Assembly: GCA_900175165.2 (NCBI GenBank)
Contig: FWWN02000370.1
Location: 53,134 to 117,133, forward strand
From: Rhizomucor pusillus
Taxonomy: Eukaryota > Mucoromycota > Mucoromycetes > Mucorales > Lichtheimiaceae
DNA length: 64,000 nt
Direction of reading: 5' to 3'
Shown here: positions 59,964 through 64,000 of the stretch, in pieces
How the letters are laid out: the number at the start of each line of letters is the position of its first letter
Position numbering within the stretch: position 1 is the stretch's first letter
Notes under the pieces: model-generated
What the model saw: only the letters and a program-made list of their open reading frames with translations
Databases searched by the model: none
What the model was told of the DNA's origin: nothing
Position numbers and translations under genes: made by a program

Positions 59964-60270
59964 GAGTGCAAGAGAGCGAAGGAAGGAAGGGAACCCGTGC
60001 GTCCCAGTGACCACAACCCATTGCTATAAATGGGCAGACTAACGACTATCGTATCACCGGGTAATGCCACGCCGTAGCATTCTTCTTTCTGCTTCATCAA
60101 CAATGTCTATAATATATTTGAACAATGCTGTAATAACTTTTCGTGACAGTTCTCTAAGTGTGTAATGTTACAGTCTATGAATAGATAGGTAGATAGAGGG
60201 AAGGGGGTGAGGAGGGGGAGTTAAAATAAACAGTGTACATATCAAGCATGCAAGTTTTGAGTATTGTGAT
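59964..60270. other. intergenic between two minus-strand genes
   Basis: 307 bp between the BTB gene start and the ABC1 kinase stop. Contains a purine-rich run (GAGGGAAGGGGGTGAGGAGGGGG, about 60197-60219) and the 3' UTR of the kinase gene. No ORF. Confidence 0.4.
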
Positions 60271-62219
60271 CTATCGTTGCAAACTCTTTTTGCCAGAAAG
60301 ACGTTCCAGCGCAGCAGTGAGAAGCGGGCTCTGCTGATAGAGCCACAAGGCTGCTGCCAAAGAGTAATAGTTCCACCACGCGCGTACTAGACTCTTGAAC
60401 AAGCTCAATGTAAATCCAAACTCGGAAATCTTGTCGACCAACGTCTGCTTGGTATCCAACCACACTGCTTTGGCACAGTATCGGCCCATAATTACATATG
60501 TCATGTGCTCGTCTGGCGATGTTCGCAGTATCTCATCAACGTGACGAAGCAGATCGTTGGTTTTAAGCAGCAGCAGCACAACGCGAGGCAGTCGAGACAG
60601 GATATCCGAGATACCCGTCAAGAACTCGATGGCACCGGAGGCCATCCGATTCAGTTCGTCTTGGGTGCGCATCGACGATAGGTCAGCCGTTTGAATTGTT
60701 TCCCACTCACGTCCAGTCATGATGCAGGCGAACAGCTGATAAAGGTCTGTACCGCCCACTCGTTTCGAATACAGTCGGATGCCATCCTCGTCGCCTTCAA
60801 TCAACGACGTCCACAGGTGTGCATAGTCGATACGTACTTGCTCAGGCAGGTCGCGGTACAAACCGTGGTCGATCAAGACAAGATCAAAGTTGTACTTTGA
60901 TCGTTTCGGATCTTTGGCCGGGCGCACAATAACGTTTCCGGGATCTACATGGTTATCAACATGAGTAAAATCCGTGTAAAGAATGAGTGGTATCAATAGA
61001 CTTACGAGGATCGCAGTGAACGAATCTATCAAAATATATCATTCATCAATAAATTGAACAGCGTTTGCTAGTCGCATATATCAGCTTACCCGTGCAAAAA
61101 GATCATCTTTGAGAAGGTTCTGATAAGTTCAGAAGATACTTCGGACGGATTGATGCCGTGTCTCTGCATATATTCCAAATCGTCAATGCGCGCACCTTCG
61201 ACAACTATAGTAGGTGTAGGACAATTTTAATACAAAGATATATTGCCAGTTCAAAAGTTCATAAGACTTACACTCCATGCACAGAATTCTACGTCGGGCC
61301 CACACAATCTCAGGCACGCGCAAAGTTGTGCGTCTGTGTGCAACATCGTCGGCAAAGTTCTGAGCAACCAATTTCGAGTTTCTTGCTTCATGCACAAAAT
61401 CGAGCTCACGGGGAAGCGACTCGCGCATCTCATCCGTCAGCCATCCAAATCCAAACTCGGGAAATGCCTTTTTGATCACGCTGAATATAAATGTGACAGT
61501 CTCCATGTCGATCTTGCAAAACTCGTCGAGGGAAGGGTGCTGGAGCTTGACAGCGACCCAGCCGTCGTTGCCGCCGGTGCGTTTTCCGTCAGGGCCAGGT
61601 CGCAGTCGCGCTCGATGGACCTGTGCCAGCGACGCAACGCCGATAGGTTGCCAGTCGAACTCTTCGAATATCTCCTCAATGGGCTGTCCATAGTCAGTGA
61701 TGAACAATTGCCGTATATCTTGTTCGGGTGTAGGGTCGCAGCGGTCTTGCAGCACCGCCATGGTATCAGTCCACTCGGGAGGCAAAATATACACCATCGC
61801 TGAGATGTGCTGCCCGAGCTTGATGTAGATGCCGCCTAGCTTTTGCAGTCCGTGCAACACTCGTTCAGCGCACCGCTTGTCGCATGCTCGCTTGGCTGCC
61901 TTGTACTCGTCCTCAGAGCCGTAGTTTCGAGACAATGTCGTCTTGTAATCAAGCGCCACCCGAGCTCCCACCATACCCGCGGTCGCACACCGCTGCATAG
62001 CAACAACAATGTGCCGCATGTCTTCATTGGTGTAGTATAAACCGGTTGCACCTGCGATCGTCACACCTGTTAGGGCAGCTGCTGTTTTGGCGAATATACG
62101 TCGTGGAGGTCTTGTCGCTGTTGCGGCAGAAACAAAGCTGTGGTGTGGCCTGGTCGTCGCTTGCAGAAGCCTTGACTGCCTTGTTGCCACCGCCGACAAG
62201 TTCAATCGAGTCAACATTA
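60271..62219 (-). CDS. ABC1/ADCK1-like mitochondrial kinase-like protein
   Basis: UbiB/ABC1 family member of the ADCK1/Mcp2 branch, involved in inner-membrane lipid or quinone balance. ATG at 62219: MLTRLNLSAVATRQSRLLQ, an Arg/Ser presequence, then a helix (TAAALTGVTIAGATGLYYTN). Family motifs: LGGIYIKLGQHISAM (KxGQ), PIGVASLAQVHRA (Ala-loop), GWVAVKLQHPSL, LPRELDFVHEARN, FVHCDPHPGNVIV (junction across an intron at about 60948-61005 restores HPGN) and LVLIDHGLYRDLP. DHG replaces the DFG of canonical kinases, as usual in this branch. The C-terminus has AWWNYYSLAAALWLYQQ. About 590 residues, four to five exons; stop at 60271. ATPase rather than protein kinase activity is likely. Confidence 0.93.
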
Positions 62220-64000
62220 GGCAGATCGTCGTCGGTCCTGGTTGCAGCAAAGCTTGCTTGTCACCCGGAGTTTCATACGATACCGGCGGACAATGTTGGG
62301 CTCCGCACTGGCAAATCCAAAATCACAGTTTTTATTCTGAACTGAATTGATGTATATTCCATATGTTGATTGAACGGGAAACCCTTCGCAGGAACGGAGT
62401 GTCTGGAGGGGATGGGGGCCAGAGCCCCCTTCCAAAAAAGAAAAAACGGCATCTACAATTTTATATTTCTCGCCAATGCTTTCATGCGAGCGCCGGTCTA
62501 AGTAAATAGGGAATTCGACGGCGCTATGCTTGCAGTAGGGAGGCGGATGCAAAACCGCCGGAGAATGGAGGTTCATGAAGGCCAAGCGAGTTTATTATTT
62601 AATGCGGATTTCACTGAAAACATTTTCGGTTACGGGAGCGAGCGCAACATATTGATATTATTTATCCAGCGCTGGGAGGAGAGCAGATCCCTCTGGTAGA
62701 TCTGACCGACTAGGATATCAGAGGCGTTCCAGTCGTTCATGCCCGCAAAATCCACATTTTATTGGATATGTTGAACAAACAGGACAACAATCAGACTCAA
62801 TCCGTACTTAAACGCTATTCAAATAATATAGTTTGATTGGGGAGAGTTTCATCATGCACTTTATAGAATGTAAAATACAATTCAGACTTTGATGCGTCGA
62901 CAAAGTGGAAACATGTCCTGGATTCTTGAGTCTCCCAGTAAGTTTATTTGGCAGTCACTTGAATTTGCGACGCGAAGACAACGCGGGGCCCCGCGTTGGA
63001 ATGTTTCCTCGGGTTTTCTCATTCTTTTCCTCGCAAGAGGTCAACCTTGGGAATCGGCACGGAAAGATGTTTGTGGTCCGTACACGTCAACCCCCTGCTC
63101 TTTCTCCGGGTAAGCTGCAAAGCAAGGAACAAAAATCTTGGTAGCATTGTAGCTTAGCGGGAGAAAAGATTGCGGCGGCCGTGGTTCGCAGTGGAGTGGG
63201 CTTGGTGTGCCGGTTTCCTGTCCTCTAGCCCTTCCCACGTCCGCTGTAGTAACATGCTCTTTCGATGTGATGTCGATTGCATGAAAGGGGTATGAAGAAA
63301 AAGGAACCGGGCTAGGCCCTGCAGGAGGAAAGCAGGCCATCGGTGAAGTCTTCAGGTTGGTGCCGACGCATTCGGCCAGCAGCTCGGGTTCCAAGTGGAG
63401 TTGCTTTTGATGTGCCGGCCTTTTTGTCCTCTTGCCCCACATTCGAGCAGCCATCGACCTGTTGGCTTGGGGTAGGTAGTAACTAAAAAACCCGGGTCAG
63501 AGCCCTGCGGCGAGGAAACAGGCCCATGGTGTTTCGCCCTTGCAAGTCGGTCAAGTCGTTATTGGGGCCTTCAGGACATTCAAGGCATCCAAGGCCTCAT
63601 TGTAAACGCTGAGTATCGTTCCTGTATATCATGTGCTTCCAGTGATTAAGGCTTCTTTCTACTACAAGACCCGCTTCCCAAGACTCTCAAAAGCCCTCCA
63701 AGGCAGCAGTCCAAGGTAAATCCAGGCAGATCCAGGCAGTCTAAGGTGCTCAAGACCGGATAATTGAGCTTTTACGCTCCTATTTCACCAGCAATCTTAT
63801 GCCTCTGCGCAAGAATAACAGCTATAAAGAGGATACAGATTATATCTGTAGGACCTCGCCTACTTTTTGGGAACTGGCGGTGCCGTCTCCTCGTGGTGGT
63901 TCCTGGATATATCGTTGGCTTTACCTTGTTATTGCTCGACGTGAACTGAACGGCGCTAATATATTAGAAAGAAAGGATAGAAATGAATCGTGTAAATAAA
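62220..64000. mobile_element. repetitive, transposon-like tract
   Basis: 1.8 kb right of the ABC1 gene. A GC-rich perfect hairpin GGGGGC..GCCCCC lies at 62414-62429, followed by an A-run. At 63041-63454 (minus) a 137-codon ATG-led frame reads WGKRTKRPAHQKQLHLEPEL, then LAECVGTNLKTSPMACFPPA and on to the end; its GC-rich codons differ from neighbours. The phrase ACCGGGCTAGGCCCTGCAGG / AGGAAAGCAGGCC near 63308-63340 recurs in diverged form near 63492-63528 (CCCGGGTCAGAGCCCTGCGG / CGAGGAAACAGGCC), a duplication at about 186-bp spacing. Short direct repeats ATCCAGGCAG occur at 63720-63740. I cannot assign a class; this is probably a decayed retroelement or repeat. Confidence 0.4.

Noticed and set aside
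59457..60021. Frames on both strands over the Gln-rich part of the BTB gene
   Set aside because: CAG/CTG repeats open all frames; the BTB frame alone continues into a recognised domain.

Overview
This window looks like a contig segment from a filamentous fungus, most likely an early-diverging one (Mucoromycota, Mucorales-like). I infer this from short GT..AG introns of about 50-90 nt, many small exons including two microexons, short intergenic gaps between housekeeping genes, a GH46-type chitosanase, an AceTr (GPR1/FUN34) carrier, an APSES regulator and a MyTH4-RhoGAP protein. The species cannot be fixed from sequence alone. I noticed no tRNA or rRNA gene and no CRISPR array. The window starts inside a RhoGEF gene on the + strand.

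Layout. 1-3746: 3' part of a DH-PH Rho guanine exchange factor. 3747-8823: gene-poor, AT-rich, with relics of a cysteine-rich secreted protein and other decayed coding sequence. 8824-10856: a pentatricopeptide repeat protein. 11208-12036: a DUF1746/Dsc4-like membrane protein (-), with an unknown gene just upstream in the same frame. 13070-13690: a degenerate tandem repeat of about 170 bp inside a second gene-poor tract (to 18228). 18229-19087: APSES transcription factor. 19394-20972 (-): Kv-beta type aldo-keto reductase. 21052-22689 (-): secreted chitosanase. 23452-25402: vacuolar-type amino acid transporter. 25691-28592: two small secreted Gly/Ala-rich proteins (-) around diverged duplicated sequence. 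30514-31215 (-): acetate carrier.

31867-50000 is gene-dense: FUN14 protein (-), a large helical protein of unknown function (-), an I78-type peptidase inhibitor (+), a CUE-domain adaptor with a PPxY motif (-), malic enzyme (+), a Pho80-like cyclin (-), a four-helix membrane protein (+), an unrecognised gene (-), a Stm1/SERBP1 ribosome-binding protein (-), an S6-kinase-like AGC kinase (-), and a large membrane-anchored amidohydrolase (-). Then come the mitochondrial ATP synthase beta subunit (+), a short frame-broken ORF, and transposon relics (about 52714-54300).

The right part carries a WW-MyTH4-RhoGAP protein (+), a KCTD-type BTB protein (-) and a mitochondrial ABC1/ADCK1-like kinase (-). 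It ends in repetitive, transposon-like DNA (62220-64000). Recurring themes are mitochondrial energy metabolism (ATP2, malic enzyme, FUN14, ABC1 kinase, PPR), Rho signalling (a GEF and a GAP at opposite ends), nutrient signalling (S6K-like kinase, Pho80-like cyclin, amino acid and acetate carriers) and Rsp5-type ubiquitin sorting (PPxY proteins). Several genes form close divergent pairs that probably share promoters. I did not find a convincing wholly new multi-gene system. The best leads are the unrecognised genes, the decayed secreted-protein locus, the same-frame TGA junctions and the satellite-like array.
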